Assembly (NCBI GenBank): GCA_023129115.1
Contig: JAGMCR010000003.1
Location: forward strand, 131,944-168,499
Source: Candidatus Iainarchaeum sp.
GTDB taxonomy: Archaea; B1Sed10-29; WALL01
Direction: 5' to 3'
Length of the DNA stretch: 36,556 nucleotides
Positions within the stretch are counted from its first letter, which is position 1, and each line of letters begins with the position of its first letter. Made by a program: the position numbers and the translations under genes. Positions 1-8,460 of this stretch are shown in pieces. The notes under the pieces were generated by a model that was not told the origin of the DNA, searched no databases, and saw nothing but the letters and a program-made list of their open reading frames with translations.

Positions 1-2
1 AG

Positions 3-431
3 AAGCGCCACCACTTCACTTTGTCGAGGGGCGCGCTTTTCGCGCTCGGCGCGGCGGTCTTCTTCGCAGCTTCCGAGCTCATCGTCGCCGCCGTGATTGA
101 CAACCTTGTAATCCTGCCGTTCATCGCCCTGTCGTACTTCTTCGCGATTGGCCCCACGTTCGTCCTCGAGAAGAACCTGCACAAGCGCGGCGGCAAGAAA
201 AAGGGCTCGCTGAAAATCGGCGCGGCGATGGGGTTGACTAACTTGGCCGCGTTTTCGTCGATGCTGCTGGCGCTCCAGTCTGGCCCCGCGTCGGTCATCT
301 TCCCGGTAATCGCCCTCTCGCTGCTCGTGTCCGTCGTCCTGTCGATGGCGGCCTACCACGAGAAAATCAATTTCATGAAAAAGCTCGCCATCGCCCTCGC
401 GCTAATAGCCATAATCGTGATGCATATATGA
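3..431 (+). CDS. EamA/DMT-type membrane transporter, C-terminal part (cut by window edge)
   Basis: The reading frame is open to the left edge, so the gene starts outside the window and the TTG at 21 need not be the real start. The visible part has four or five hydrophobic segments with short polar loops and a lysine-rich loop (KRGGKKKG). Small residues and a motif near the end (QSGPASVIFPVIALS) recall the C-terminal half of drug/metabolite transporter (EamA) proteins. The likely role is export or import of a small metabolite across the cytoplasmic membrane; the substrate cannot be told. The stop overlaps the next start as ATGA at 428-431, so the two genes are probably co-translated. The family call rests on topology and one motif and is moderate. 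Confidence 0.6.
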   Translation, partial: KRHHFTLSRGALFALGAAVFFAASELIVAAVIDNLVILPFIALSYFFAIGPTFVLEKNLHKRGGKKKGSLKIGAAMGLTNLAAFSSMLLALQSGPASVIFPVIALSLLVSVVLSMAAYHEKINFMKKLAIALALIAIIVMHI

Positions 432-898
432 AATTCATTGCAGACACAGCAAAAATAATCGGGGACGTCGGGCTCGGCGACGGCGTCGCAGTCCTCTACG
501 GCGCAGTGCTCCGCGCCGACACCGGCCCCATCCGCATCGGGAACAACAGCAACGTCCAGGACAACTGCGTCGTCCACACCTCACCAAACGAGGGCTGCAC
601 CATCGGCGAGTTCGTCACTGTCGGCCACTGCGCGATGGTCCACTCTTCGGTTGTCGGGGACCGCGTCGTCATCGGCATAAACGCGACCGTGCTGCACAGC
701 TGTGAAATCGGCGACGACTGCATAATCGCTGCCGGCGCCGTCCTCCGCCCGGGCACCAAAGTGCCCGCGGGCACTTTGTGGGGCGGGGTGCCGGCGAAGC
801 AGCTGCGCGAGCTCACTGAGGAAGACAAGAAAAACATTCTCCTTTACGCAAAGGAATACGAGGAGCTGGTGAAAAATGAAGGGAAAGAACGTTATTAA
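428..898 (+). CDS. Gamma-carbonic-anhydrase-like hexapeptide-repeat protein
   Basis: This 156-residue protein is almost all left-handed beta-helix hexapeptide repeats (for example IGNNSNVQDNCVV and VVIGINATVL), then a short C-terminal helix. It carries the metal-site histidines of the gamma-CA/YrdA/PaaY group in VVHTS and VGHCAMVHS (H-x4-H). Relatives form trimers binding Zn or Fe between subunits; some are carbonic anhydrases and others have unknown activity, so CO2 hydration is only possible. Length is normal for the short YrdA type. The ATG at 428 overlaps the upstream stop. The 3' end overlaps the start of a 35-residue basic protein at 876. Confidence 0.88.
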   Translation: MKFIADTAKIIGDVGLGDGVAVLYGAVLRADTGPIRIGNNSNVQDNCVVHTSPNEGCTIGEFVTVGHCAMVHSSVVGDRVVIGINATVLHSCEIGDDCIIAAGAVLRPGTKVPAGTLWGGVPAKQLRELTEEDKKNILLYAKEYEELVKNEGKERY

Positions 899-983
899 GA
901 AGAAGCACCAGGGCCAGGGCGCCAACCCCAAGGGAAAGCACGAGTGGGTCCAGCCCAAGGGGAAGAGGCAGAGGAAGAGATGA
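876..983 (+). CDS. 35-residue highly basic microprotein
   Basis: An ATG at 876 opens a 35-codon frame ending in TGA at 981-983. It begins MKGKNVIKKK and ends KGKRQRKR. About half the residues are Lys, Arg or His, with one Trp and several Gly, Gln and Pro, and no hydrophobic core. The frame overlaps the end of the carbonic-anhydrase-like gene by 23 bases. Its stop overlaps the Nudix ATG as ATGA (980-983), the translational-coupling layout used throughout this window. That layout is the main support for it being real. The composition suggests an RNA- or ribosome-binding peptide, but no family was recognised. Confidence 0.6.
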   Translation: MKGKNVIKKKHQGQGANPKGKHEWVQPKGKRQRKR

Positions 984-1420
984 GCTACCCGGAGCCGTGC
1001 GTCGGTGCCCTCATCGTGAACACCGACGGAAAAGTCCTCCTCGCCTCGAGCCCGAAGTGGCACGGCGAGTGGATAGTCCCGGGCGGGCACGTCGAGCTCG
1101 GCGAGACGCTCGAGCACGCCCTGAAGCGCGAGATAATGGAAGAGGTAGGCATCGAAATAGAGGTCGTAAGGCTCCTGAAGGTCCAGGACTTCATCAACGA
1201 CCCGTCGTTCCACAAGAAAAAGCACTTCGTCTTCCTGGACTTCCTGTGCCGCTTTGTCTCGGGCGAGCCAAAAGTCGATGGCATTGAATTGACAGAGTAC
1301 AAGTGGCTCACGCCCGAGGAAGCGCTTGAGACGAACATCGACGGCTACAGCCGCAAACTGGTCGAGGCCTACCTAACTGAACTTCCTTGCTACGACAACG
1401 AACCCCGGGAACCCAAATAG
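980..1420 (+). CDS. Nudix hydrolase
   Basis: The protein is 146 residues from the ATG at 980; that start is preferred over an upstream GTG at 944 because it forms ATGA with the microprotein stop. The complete Nudix box G-x5-E-x7-REIMEEVGI is visible from about residue 36, with GHVELGE and REIMEEVG supplying the Mg-binding glutamates. Nudix enzymes cleave nucleoside diphosphates linked to another group. The flanking WIVPGG and the early position of the box resemble small GDP-mannose/MutT-like members, but the substrate cannot be assigned. The 3' end overlaps the convergent trmI-like gene by 48 bases. Confidence 0.9.
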   Translation: MSYPEPCVGALIVNTDGKVLLASSPKWHGEWIVPGGHVELGETLEHALKREIMEEVGIEIEVVRLLKVQDFINDPSFHKKKHFVFLDFLCRFVSGEPKVDGIELTEYKWLTPEEALETNIDGYSRKLVEAYLTELPCYDNEPREPK

Positions 1421-2122
1421 CCCCTTGACGCGCGCGTACTTCTTCACTTCTAATTCTTTCATGTCAAGCTCTATAATCCGCGTCTCGATAAACCCGAGCT
1501 CTTCCAGCTTGTTCGCGATGGGCTTCAGGTCGTCAATAATCGGCGTGAACACCGCAAGGAACCTTCCCTGCTTCAAATGCGGCGCCGCCTTCTCAATCCC
1601 TGCCGTGGGGCCCCTCATGTCCAAAAACACGGCGTCGTACTCCCCCAGCTTCGCCTCAAGCAAGTCTGTGTTGTGCAGTTCCACGTTCTTGAAGCCAGCT
1701 TTCTCGACGTTTGCCTTCGCGATTTTGTGAAAGCGTTCTTCCTTCTCGAACGTTTCCACTTTCTTGGCGATGTTGGCGAGCACCAGGGTCATGCAACCGC
1801 TCCCGGCCCCCGCCTCGAGCACCACGCTCTCCCCATCAATCCCAAGCATCGCCGCTATCAGCCCGGCGTCATACTCATAAATCGGCCGCGCCCCCTTTTT
1901 CATGTTCTGTATCCTGTCCCGCAGCGTCGGCTCGACCACGAGATAGTCCTCACCCTTGGCGGTCTTCACAAGCCCGCCTTTCTTCACATCAGCCGCCTTA
2001 ATCATCCCGTCTTTCGTGTGCACGTCTCCGCCTGGCCAGTCCTTCATGAACCCCCCGCGCCTGTGCAAAAACATTAAGTCCATGCATTCACCATCAATTG
2101 CAATTAAATCTCTATTAACCAC
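1373..2122 (-). CDS. trmI: tRNA (adenine-N1)-methyltransferase, TrmI family
   Basis: The protein has an N-terminal beta-rich domain (about 1-75), then a Rossmann methyltransferase domain with the SAM motif VLEAGAGSGCMTLVLA and an acidic strand end (VETFEKEERF). This is the layout of archaeal TrmI, which methylates A57/A58 in the tRNA T-loop. The segments RIQNMKKGARPIYEYDAGLI and DAVFLDMRGP match the family pattern for substrate loop and motif IV. The GTG at 2122 keeps an N-terminal strand (DLIAIDG); an ATG at 2083 is the alternative and would fit the TTTTAAAA at 2131-2138. It overlaps the convergent Nudix gene. Confidence 0.85.
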   Translation of the reverse strand: MVNRDLIAIDGECMDLMFLHRRGGFMKDWPGGDVHTKDGMIKAADVKKGGLVKTAKGEDYLVVEPTLRDRIQNMKKGARPIYEYDAGLIAAMLGIDGESVVLEAGAGSGCMTLVLANIAKKVETFEKEERFHKIAKANVEKAGFKNVELHNTDLLEAKLGEYDAVFLDMRGPTAGIEKAAPHLKQGRFLAVFTPIIDDLKPIANKLEELGFIETRIIELDMKELEVKKYARVKGLFGFPGFVVVARKFS

Positions 2123-2158
2123 TCAGGTTTTAAAACTATTTGTGGTAGTGTCAACTGT

Positions 2159-2172
2159 CCATTAATAAATGG
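2159..2172 (-). repeat. Right-end hairpin of the tnpB element
   Basis: Just past the tnpB stop, reading leftward, AAGCCC is followed by a short palindrome with arms CCATT and AATGG around a 4-base loop, then GTTGAC. The same order (AAGCCCA, hairpin, TTGA-like tail) occurs in the IS605-type hairpin at 25981-26000. This supports it as the subterminal palindrome of the element's right end and the likely 3' end of the omega-RNA scaffold. The exact boundary is not determined. Confidence 0.5.
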
Positions 2173-2185
2173 GCTTGTAACTCTC

Positions 2186-3265
2186 TTATGAGGTTACGAT
2201 TGGCTGGTTGACAAGCAGCCTACCAACTTCAGTCTTGCCGAGGCTGGCGATATTTTGGGAAGCGTTCAAGTCACTGTGCAACTCGAAGCCGCAGGACTTG
2301 CAGCTGAAGACAGCGCCGTTTCGATTGGATTTTGTTTTGTGGCTACACTTGCTACATGTTTGGCTTGTGTAAGCCGCTCCCACGAACACGACAGTTTTGC
2401 CTGTTTCTTCTGCCTTGTAGCTAGTGAATGCTTGGAGTTGTGCGTAGCTCCATCCACCCAGTTTTTTGTTGAAACGCTTTCCATTACGCTTCTTCTTTTT
2501 GATGTGGAGTTTTTCGAAGGCAATGCAATCAAAAGGCAGGGAAACCAATTCTTTGCTGATACAGTGGTTGAGGTCAGTCACGAACAGTCTTTCTCGCCCG
2601 CTAATATTCTTGAGCTTGCGTTTGGCAGAGCGAGTGCCAATAGACTGAAGCTTTCTGCGTAGGTATTGATATCTTCCCTTGACCTTTTTGAGGTGCTTGG
2701 AATTAAAGAACGTGTTATTAGAACAAACTGCAATATTGTTCACGCCGAGGTCAACTCCCAACACCAATTTTGGCTTTTTGGGTTTTGGAGCCTCCTTCTC
2801 AGCAATGAGAACGAAAAACAATTGGCTGTTTTTGTACTTGAGAGTCGCAGCCTTAATTCGCCAATCCTTGTATTTGTTAAAGTGATTCGGGATTTTAATC
2901 GGAATTTTCTTTCTTCCACGAACCGTGCTGACAGAAACAAAGCCGCTTTCGAGGAATGGGGTAAATGTCCGAAGATTTAACCTAACACTCCCAAGCAAGT
3001 GTTTCTTTGGCTTCTTGGTGAATTTAGTCCTCTTAAGCATATCACAGGCAACGTCTCTCGCGGATTGGACCAAGTTACTCTGGAGCAAGGGAAAGTCCCT
3101 GCGAATAGCGCGGTAAGTAAGCTTATGAAGTTTTATCTTGTTATGTTCCTTGATTTCCCAACCAACATTAATCACTTCTTGACAGGCTTGGTTGAATAGT
3201 TCCATCGTCTTAATTAAGTCTGGGTCGTCCTCACAAGGAGCCGTTATCGCCCTTTGCATGCCCAT
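2186..3265 (-). CDS. tnpB: TnpB RNA-guided nuclease, IS605 family (OrfB)
   Basis: At 359 residues this is a compact TnpB. All catalytic parts are visible: RuvC-I Asp in GVDLGVNN (D172), RuvC-II Glu in IAFEKL (E251), a zinc finger with C304, C307, C322 and C325, and RuvC-III Asp in SDLNAS (D332). TnpB proteins cut DNA guided by an omega-RNA from the 3' end of their own element. No TnpA transposase lies beside it, so it is a solo tnpB. A second ATG at 3259 sits about 25 bases from TATTTAAA (3281-3288) and may be the leaderless start. The gene looks AT-richer than its neighbours, as expected for a mobile gene. It separates the trmI-like and secF genes. Confidence 0.92.
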   Translation of the reverse strand: MGMQRAITAPCEDDPDLIKTMELFNQACQEVINVGWEIKEHNKIKLHKLTYRAIRRDFPLLQSNLVQSARDVACDMLKRTKFTKKPKKHLLGSVRLNLRTFTPFLESGFVSVSTVRGRKKIPIKIPNHFNKYKDWRIKAATLKYKNSQLFFVLIAEKEAPKPKKPKLVLGVDLGVNNIAVCSNNTFFNSKHLKKVKGRYQYLRRKLQSIGTRSAKRKLKNISGRERLFVTDLNHCISKELVSLPFDCIAFEKLHIKKKKRNGKRFNKKLGGWSYAQLQAFTSYKAEETGKTVVFVGAAYTSQTCSKCSHKTKSNRNGAVFSCKSCGFELHSDLNASQNIASLGKTEVGRLLVNQPIVTS

Positions 3266-3280
3266 ATATCCTATGAAAGG

Positions 3281-3288
3281 TATTTAAA
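3281..3288 (-). promoter_or_regulatory. TATA box for tnpB
   Basis: TATTTAAA lies 16 bases before the first tnpB ATG and about 25 before the second (3259), so a leaderless message from the second ATG is the best fit. The stretch 3289-3361 before secF has no clear TATA box of its own. Confidence 0.45.
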
Positions 3289-3361
3289 CACCATTCTACT
3301 ACAACTTGCCGAGGACATAATCCGGGGTAGACTTAGGTTTCTCCCCAGATAAGTGGTTTCA

Positions 3362-4354
3362 ATGCATCTTCCCAACATCTATGCAACGCCTTACTACAAA
3401 TTCTATGTCATAATCTCAATAGCCCTGGCAATCGCCGCGTTCCTCGCCCTGCCCGGCCTGAAGTACGGCATTGACCTCAACGGCGGCACGCAGCTCATGG
3501 CAACCATCGACAGCAGCGTCTCCGAGGCCGAGCTCGGAGCCAGCCTCGCGAAGTACAGCCTGGACGACCTCTCAATCCGCTTCTCCGAAAACCCGCTCAC
3601 GGGAAGGAAGGGCGTAATCATCGAGTTCGCGGGCACGCCAGACCTCATCGAGGCGGACGCAATCACCGAGTCCAACCCAGGCCGCGCCATCGCGCTCGCG
3701 CGCCCCTACACCCGGGGCAATGCCAGCGCCGCAATGACCGCCCGCGAGGTCGTCGAGCTAGCCAAGGCCGACTTCACCAAGGAAGTCCAGAACGGCCTGG
3801 CCAGCTTCCTCGGGGTGCCCGAGGAGCAGATTGGCTCGGTCGAAATCGGCGCGTCGCTCGGCAGGGAGTTCTGGGAGACCTCGCAGCGCGCCCTCTTGGT
3901 CGCGTTCTTCCTCATCGCGGCAATCGTGTTCATAATCTTCCGTGAGGTCGTGCCGTCAATCGCAGTAATCCAGGCGGCGGTGTTCGACGTGTTCATCGCC
4001 CTGGGGGGCATGGCGGTCTTCGGCATCCCACTCACCCTCCCAACTATTGCGGCCCTGCTGATGATGCTGGGCCACTCGGTCGACACTGACATCCTAATCA
4101 CGGACAGGATTCTGAAGCGCAAGCAAGGCACTCCAGCCGAGCGCGCGTTCGGCGCCATGAAGACAGGCGTCACAATGACCGGAACCCTGCTAATCGTGCT
4201 CGTGGTCCTCGTGGTATTCTCGCACTTCAACCAGATGACGACCCTTTTCCAAATCGCGGCGGTGCTCATGTTTGGCATGCTTGCCGACCTGCCGAGCACC
4301 TACTTCACTAACTCAGTACTGGTACAGTGGTGGGCGGAACGAAAACAGAAATAA
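3362..4354 (+). CDS. secF: Protein-export membrane protein SecF
   Basis: This archaeal SecF is about 331 residues. It has an N-terminal membrane helix (about 12-30), a D-L-N-G-G motif (YGIDLNGGTQL) before the extracytoplasmic domain, and five C-terminal membrane helices. The conserved region HSVDTDILITDRI sits before the helix-4/5 loop. SecDF assists late steps of Sec translocation using the ion gradient. The ATG at 3362 is preferred over a GTG three codons upstream. The 3' end overlaps secD by 28 bases, and the secF-then-secD order is usual in archaea. Confidence 0.95.
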   Translation: MHLPNIYATPYYKFYVIISIALAIAAFLALPGLKYGIDLNGGTQLMATIDSSVSEAELGASLAKYSLDDLSIRFSENPLTGRKGVIIEFAGTPDLIEADAITESNPGRAIALARPYTRGNASAAMTAREVVELAKADFTKEVQNGLASFLGVPEEQIGSVEIGASLGREFWETSQRALLVAFFLIAAIVFIIFREVVPSIAVIQAAVFDVFIALGGMAVFGIPLTLPTIAALLMMLGHSVDTDILITDRILKRKQGTPAERAFGAMKTGVTMTGTLLIVLVVLVVFSHFNQMTTLFQIAAVLMFGMLADLPSTYFTNSVLVQWWAERKQK

Positions 4355-5844
4355 CTGAACTGTGGAAGGACTGGAGAATCAAGGTCTACATAGCAGTGCT
4401 CCTGCTCAGCTTCATCCCCCTGCTGTTCTTCGGCCTCGAGTTCGGCATGGACTTCCGCGGCGGAACCATCATCCAGCTCCGCCTGGAAGAGCCCGTCGAC
4501 CCGGTGACAATGGGCACCATGATCACTGTCCTGTCCGAGCGCCTGAATGGCTTTGGCCTGAAGGACATCAGCGTACGCCCCTTTGGCACAGAGTACATAA
4601 CCGTAGAGGTCTCCGCAAGCGACTCCGCTACTGTCGGGCAGCTGAAGAACCTCTTGTCGCAGCAGGGCAGCTTCGAGGCAATCGTTGACGGCCAGGTCGT
4701 GCTTTATTCAGAGGACATCATTGGCGTCGTGACCAACCCCCAGAAGGGATACGGCTACATCTCGTCGACGCAGAAGTGGCAGGTGCCGTTCGAGCTGTCC
4801 AAGGAGGGCAGCGACCGCTTCGCCGCACAGGCAGAGGGCAAGTGCACCGAAGAAGACTGCGAAAGAATCTTCATGTTCATCGACCGGCCCCAGAACGCGG
4901 CCATCGTTGTCCCCCAGGCGTTCTACAGCGACGAGTCCGAGATGAGGATTGACCCAACGAATCCCGGCTCTTACCCAATCCTGATTGAAGAGTTCGAGAA
5001 GAACACGCTCATCCCGATTCTCGTGGCCGACGAGCTGACGCCCGAGCTCGTCGCCGGGCTTGACAACTACAGCAAGATTATTGTCCCCGAGGGCGTCTAC
5101 TCCCTCCCAGCCGACGAGCGGTTTGTCGAGAGGGGCAACTCCTCGACCTACTGGCTCTGGGGCGCGACCAACCTGAAGAGTGTATTGTTCCTGACGCCCG
5201 GCGTCACGAGCGGCGAGCCGGTGCGCGAGGCCATAATCACCGGCGGCGCCCCGGACATAGAGACCGCGCTTTCCGACATGACCGAGATAGTGGTCGTCCT
5301 CCGCAGCGGCCGGCTGCCGGTAAGCCTGTCAATCGCGAGCACGAGCTCTGTGTCACCGACACTTGGCTCGACGTTCCTGTCGGACGCTCTGCTGATGGGG
5401 CTGCTGGCGTGGCTCGCCGTGGGCGCGCTTGTGTTCATTCGCTACAGGAAGCCACGCGTCACCGGCCTGATGATGATGGGCAACGCGTCCGAGATACTGA
5501 TTATCCTAGGCATCACCGCGCTCATCCACCACCAGCTCGACATGGCCTCGATTGCGGGCATAATGGCGGCGGTGGGCACTGGCGTGGACCAGTTCATAAT
5601 CATCACTGACGAGATTACGCGCGGCGAGCGCGGGGACTACCAGGAAAGCGTGGTCGCCCGCATCAAGCGCGCGTTCCGCATAATCGTCGCCTCTGCCATG
5701 ACCACTGGGGCGGCGATGATTCCGCTGATGACCCTGGGCCTCGGGCTGCTGAAGGGCTTCGCCATCACGACCCTGATTGGCATCATCATCGGCGTGCTCG
5801 TCGTGAGGCCCGCGTTCGGAAAGGCGATAGAAAAATTCATGTGA
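4327..5844 (+). CDS. secD: Protein-export membrane protein SecD
   Basis: This is a 505-residue archaeal SecD partner of SecF. The first membrane helix (about 18-36) is followed by the hallmark MDFRGGTIIQLRL. A large extracytoplasmic region (about 55-345) follows and then five membrane helices with GTGVDQFIIITDEI, equivalent to the SecF motif. It starts at a GTG inside the end of secF, indicating tight coupling. Its stop is 10 bases before the lipoprotein start, so that exported protein is probably transcribed with its own export aid. Length and domain order are normal. Confidence 0.95.
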   Translation: MVGGTKTEITELWKDWRIKVYIAVLLLSFIPLLFFGLEFGMDFRGGTIIQLRLEEPVDPVTMGTMITVLSERLNGFGLKDISVRPFGTEYITVEVSASDSATVGQLKNLLSQQGSFEAIVDGQVVLYSEDIIGVVTNPQKGYGYISSTQKWQVPFELSKEGSDRFAAQAEGKCTEEDCERIFMFIDRPQNAAIVVPQAFYSDESEMRIDPTNPGSYPILIEEFEKNTLIPILVADELTPELVAGLDNYSKIIVPEGVYSLPADERFVERGNSSTYWLWGATNLKSVLFLTPGVTSGEPVREAIITGGAPDIETALSDMTEIVVVLRSGRLPVSLSIASTSSVSPTLGSTFLSDALLMGLLAWLAVGALVFIRYRKPRVTGLMMMGNASEILIILGITALIHHQLDMASIAGIMAAVGTGVDQFIIITDEITRGERGDYQESVVARIKRAFRIIVASAMTTGAAMIPLMTLGLGLLKGFAITTLIGIIIGVLVVRPAFGKAIEKFM

Positions 5845-5854
5845 AGGTGTAATA

Positions 5855-7708
5855 ATGCGCAAGTTTGCTATTTTGCTGTTGTGTGCCCTCTTGGTGGGAT
5901 GCGTTGGGACGCAGCCGGCTGAGCAGGAGAACAACATTACTGTCACGGAGGACACCGAGCTCCTGGCGCCTGAGCTGACCCCTGCCGGCTTCGTGAAGTC
6001 CGGCGACGTCACGGTAAAGGCTTTGTTCGACGAGCCCGTGGTGCTCACGGAGTTCAAGATTGACGGCCTGAGCCAGAACGTGACGCGGAAGGACGAGAAG
6101 ACGTACGAGGTAGAGAAGTCCTTCAGCGACGGGACCCACAACATCTCGGTCTCGGCCGAGGACACGGCCGGCAACTCGGTCTCGAAGAAAGTCGAGCTGA
6201 CGGTCGACACCGCCGCCCCCACGGTGACGGTGGACCCCGAGGACAACGAGCAGACCAGCGACTCGGAGGTCGAGATAACCGTGACCTTCAGCGAGGAGGT
6301 CACTATTGCCGAGGCCAAGCTCAACTCGGACGCCATCACGCTCTCTTCCTCTGACGGCAAGGTGTTCACGCTCACGAAGAGCCTGGACGATGCAGAGCAC
6401 TCGCTCTACATCAAGGCGAGGGACAAGGCGGGCAACGAGGTAGTGTCCGACACAAAGTTCACTGTGTCCTCGGCCTCTCCTGACACCACTGCGCCGCCGC
6501 AGGTTGGCAATGTCAAGGCCACTGACACGGGAGCGGGCGGCGAAGTAAAGCTCACGTGGAGCACGGTGGACGTCAATGACTTCAAGGAGTACCACGTCTT
6601 CAAGTTCACCGAAGAAATCACCAATGTCTTCGGAAAAACAGTGGCCTACTACATCAAGGCCAAGTCGACTGCGAGCTGGACAATCGGCGGCCTCGACAAC
6701 GACAAGCGGTACTGCTTTGCGGTTACGGCGATGGACAACTCTGGCAACGAGGACTACGATGTCCTCCCGTCGTGCGTGAAGCCGACCGAGAGCGACAAGA
6801 CGCCGCCGTCCATCACTGACGAGTCGCCCGACGACACTGTCTACGGCACCAACAAGCCGGTGATAAAGGTGGTGACCAACGAGGCGGCCGCGTGCAGGTA
6901 CTCGCTCTCCAGCGACTCGGACAAGGAATTCGACGAGTACGGCGACCTCGCGTACTCCATGGACCGGAACGCGGACAAGACCATCCACACGCGGAAGCAT
7001 TCCGCGCTCGACAACGGGACATGGTACGTCTACGCCATGTGCAAGGACCTCGAGGACAACGTTATGGGCTCTACTCACGAGTGGGACTTCGACGTCGAGT
7101 ACGCGCCCGAGCCAAACACCGCGCCTTCAGTTACAGATGTTGCGATAGACCCGGACCTGGCATACAACCTAACTGACCTGACGTGTGACGGGACTTTCTC
7201 TGACGCTGACAGCGACTCTGAGTTAGACAGTGAGTTCCGCTGGTGGAACAACGACGCACTCATTGCTGGCGAGACATCCGAAACACTCGACAGCTCAAAC
7301 TTCGTGAAGGACGACGAGATAAGGTGCGAGTACACGCCGTGCGACGGGACGGACTGCGGGACACCAAAGAACTCAAGCAAGCTGGTGATTAGCAACTCTG
7401 ATCCGGAGCTGTCCAGCGATGACGTGGACCCAACGACGGGCAGCACCACCACAACATTCAACTTCACTGTGGTCTACACCGACGACGACAACGACGCGCC
7501 GGGCACAATCAAGCTCTACTTGAACTCGACTGCGGGCGAAAACAATTATCCTTTGGCTGCAGCCGATTCCGCGGCTTATTCCGATGGGCGCACTTATTTC
7601 AAGGCGCTTACCCTCGCGGCCGGCAACTACACGTATTGGTTCACGTGCTCTGACGGCGACGGCGGGACCGACGAGACCACCCAGACCGGTGGCCCCACGG
7701 TGACGTGA
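5855..7708 (+). CDS. Secreted lipoprotein with Ig-like and FN3-like domains
   Basis: The N-terminus is a lipoprotein signal peptide (MRKFAILLLCALLVGC) with lipobox LVGC and Cys16 as the likely lipidation site. About six beta-sandwich modules follow: Ig-like repeats near 40-115 and 116-205 (both ending in AEDTAGN/ARDKAGN type turns), an FN3-like module near 206-312 (NVKATDTGAGGEVKLTW), another Ig-like module near 313-415, and two PKD/Ig-like modules to the end. It is rich in Asp, Glu, Ser and Thr. It is probably a surface adhesin or envelope protein; no enzyme domain is seen. It ends without a membrane anchor, and its stop overlaps the nucS start (TGATG). Confidence 0.82.
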   Translation: MRKFAILLLCALLVGCVGTQPAEQENNITVTEDTELLAPELTPAGFVKSGDVTVKALFDEPVVLTEFKIDGLSQNVTRKDEKTYEVEKSFSDGTHNISVSAEDTAGNSVSKKVELTVDTAAPTVTVDPEDNEQTSDSEVEITVTFSEEVTIAEAKLNSDAITLSSSDGKVFTLTKSLDDAEHSLYIKARDKAGNEVVSDTKFTVSSASPDTTAPPQVGNVKATDTGAGGEVKLTWSTVDVNDFKEYHVFKFTEEITNVFGKTVAYYIKAKSTASWTIGGLDNDKRYCFAVTAMDNSGNEDYDVLPSCVKPTESDKTPPSITDESPDDTVYGTNKPVIKVVTNEAAACRYSLSSDSDKEFDEYGDLAYSMDRNADKTIHTRKHSALDNGTWYVYAMCKDLEDNVMGSTHEWDFDVEYAPEPNTAPSVTDVAIDPDLAYNLTDLTCDGTFSDADSDSELDSEFRWWNNDALIAGETSETLDSSNFVKDDEIRCEYTPCDGTDCGTPKNSSKLVISNSDPELSSDDVDPTTGSTTTTFNFTVVYTDDDNDAPGTIKLYLNSTAGENNYPLAAADSAAYSDGRTYFKALTLAAGNYTYWFTCSDGDGGTDETTQTGGPTVT

Positions 7709-8460
7709 TGGACCTCACCGAGGCACAAGCCATTGTTGACGAAGCGCTTTCCGCTAGGAAAATGGCCATCATCGTGGGCGAGTGCAGCGTAAAGTACCAC
7801 GGCCGCGCCGCCTCGAAGCTCTCGTCCGGCGAGCGCGTGGTGCTCATCAAGGGCGACGGCTCTTTCCTGGTGCACCAGAACTCCGGCCTTGCGGCAATCA
7901 ACTACCAGCCGCCGAAGGGCACCATCACAACCAAGCTCGGCGAGGACACCCTCGTAATCCGCGCCACGCGCAAGAAGCCGGCCGAACTGTTAGAGGCGAT
8001 TTTTTCCAAGGTCTTTTCAGCCAGCTCTTTTTCCTTAAGGGACGACTCGTCGCTCCGCGTGTTCGGCACAGAGAAAAACCTTTCCGACTTGATTATGCAG
8101 AAGCCCGACCTCGTTGAAGAAGGCCTCACCGTGTTGAACCAGGAGTCCCCACTCTCAAAAGGCAAAATCGACATCTTCGCCCGCGACAAGAAAGGCAACT
8201 CTGTCGTCATCGAGGTCAAGCGCCGCACCGCTGGACTGAAGGAAGTGACGCAGCTCCAGCGCTACGTCGACGAAGTCGGCAAGCGCCTCGACACGAAGAC
8301 GCGCGGAATCCTGTGCGCGCCAAAAATAACTCCCTCCGCCCTGCACATGCTCGAGGAAAAAAACCTTGAGTTCTGCACACTCGACTATGAAATACACAAC
8401 CCGTCCGCGAAAATCCGCAGCATCAAGAAAAAGCAAAAGGGGCTTGGTGACTACCTGTGA
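7708..8460 (+). CDS. nucS: Mismatch/branched-DNA endonuclease NucS (EndoMS)
   Basis: The 250-residue protein matches NucS. It has an N-terminal beta-rich DNA-binding domain (about 1-120) and a RecB-like nuclease domain with GKIDIFARD (D155), VVIEVKRR (E169, K171) and TQLQRYV as the catalytic set. The last eight residues, QKGLGDYL, form a PCNA-interacting (PIP-type) box, as in archaeal NucS, tying it to the replication clamp. The ATG at 7708 forms TGATG with the lipoprotein stop. The 3' end overlaps the DUF84 gene by 4 bases (GTGA). Known relatives cut both strands at G:T, G:G or T:T mismatches. Confidence 0.93.
   Translation: MDLTEAQAIVDEALSARKMAIIVGECSVKYHGRAASKLSSGERVVLIKGDGSFLVHQNSGLAAINYQPPKGTITTKLGEDTLVIRATRKKPAELLEAIFSKVFSASSFSLRDDSSLRVFGTEKNLSDLIMQKPDLVEEGLTVLNQESPLSKGKIDIFARDKKGNSVVIEVKRRTAGLKEVTQLQRYVDEVGKRLDTKTRGILCAPKITPSALHMLEEKNLEFCTLDYEIHNPSAKIRSIKKKQKGLGDYL

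Noticed and set aside
5837..7078. Long minus-strand frame of 413 codons
   Set aside because: It is antisense to the lipoprotein gene, is Arg/Val/His-rich and shows no motif.
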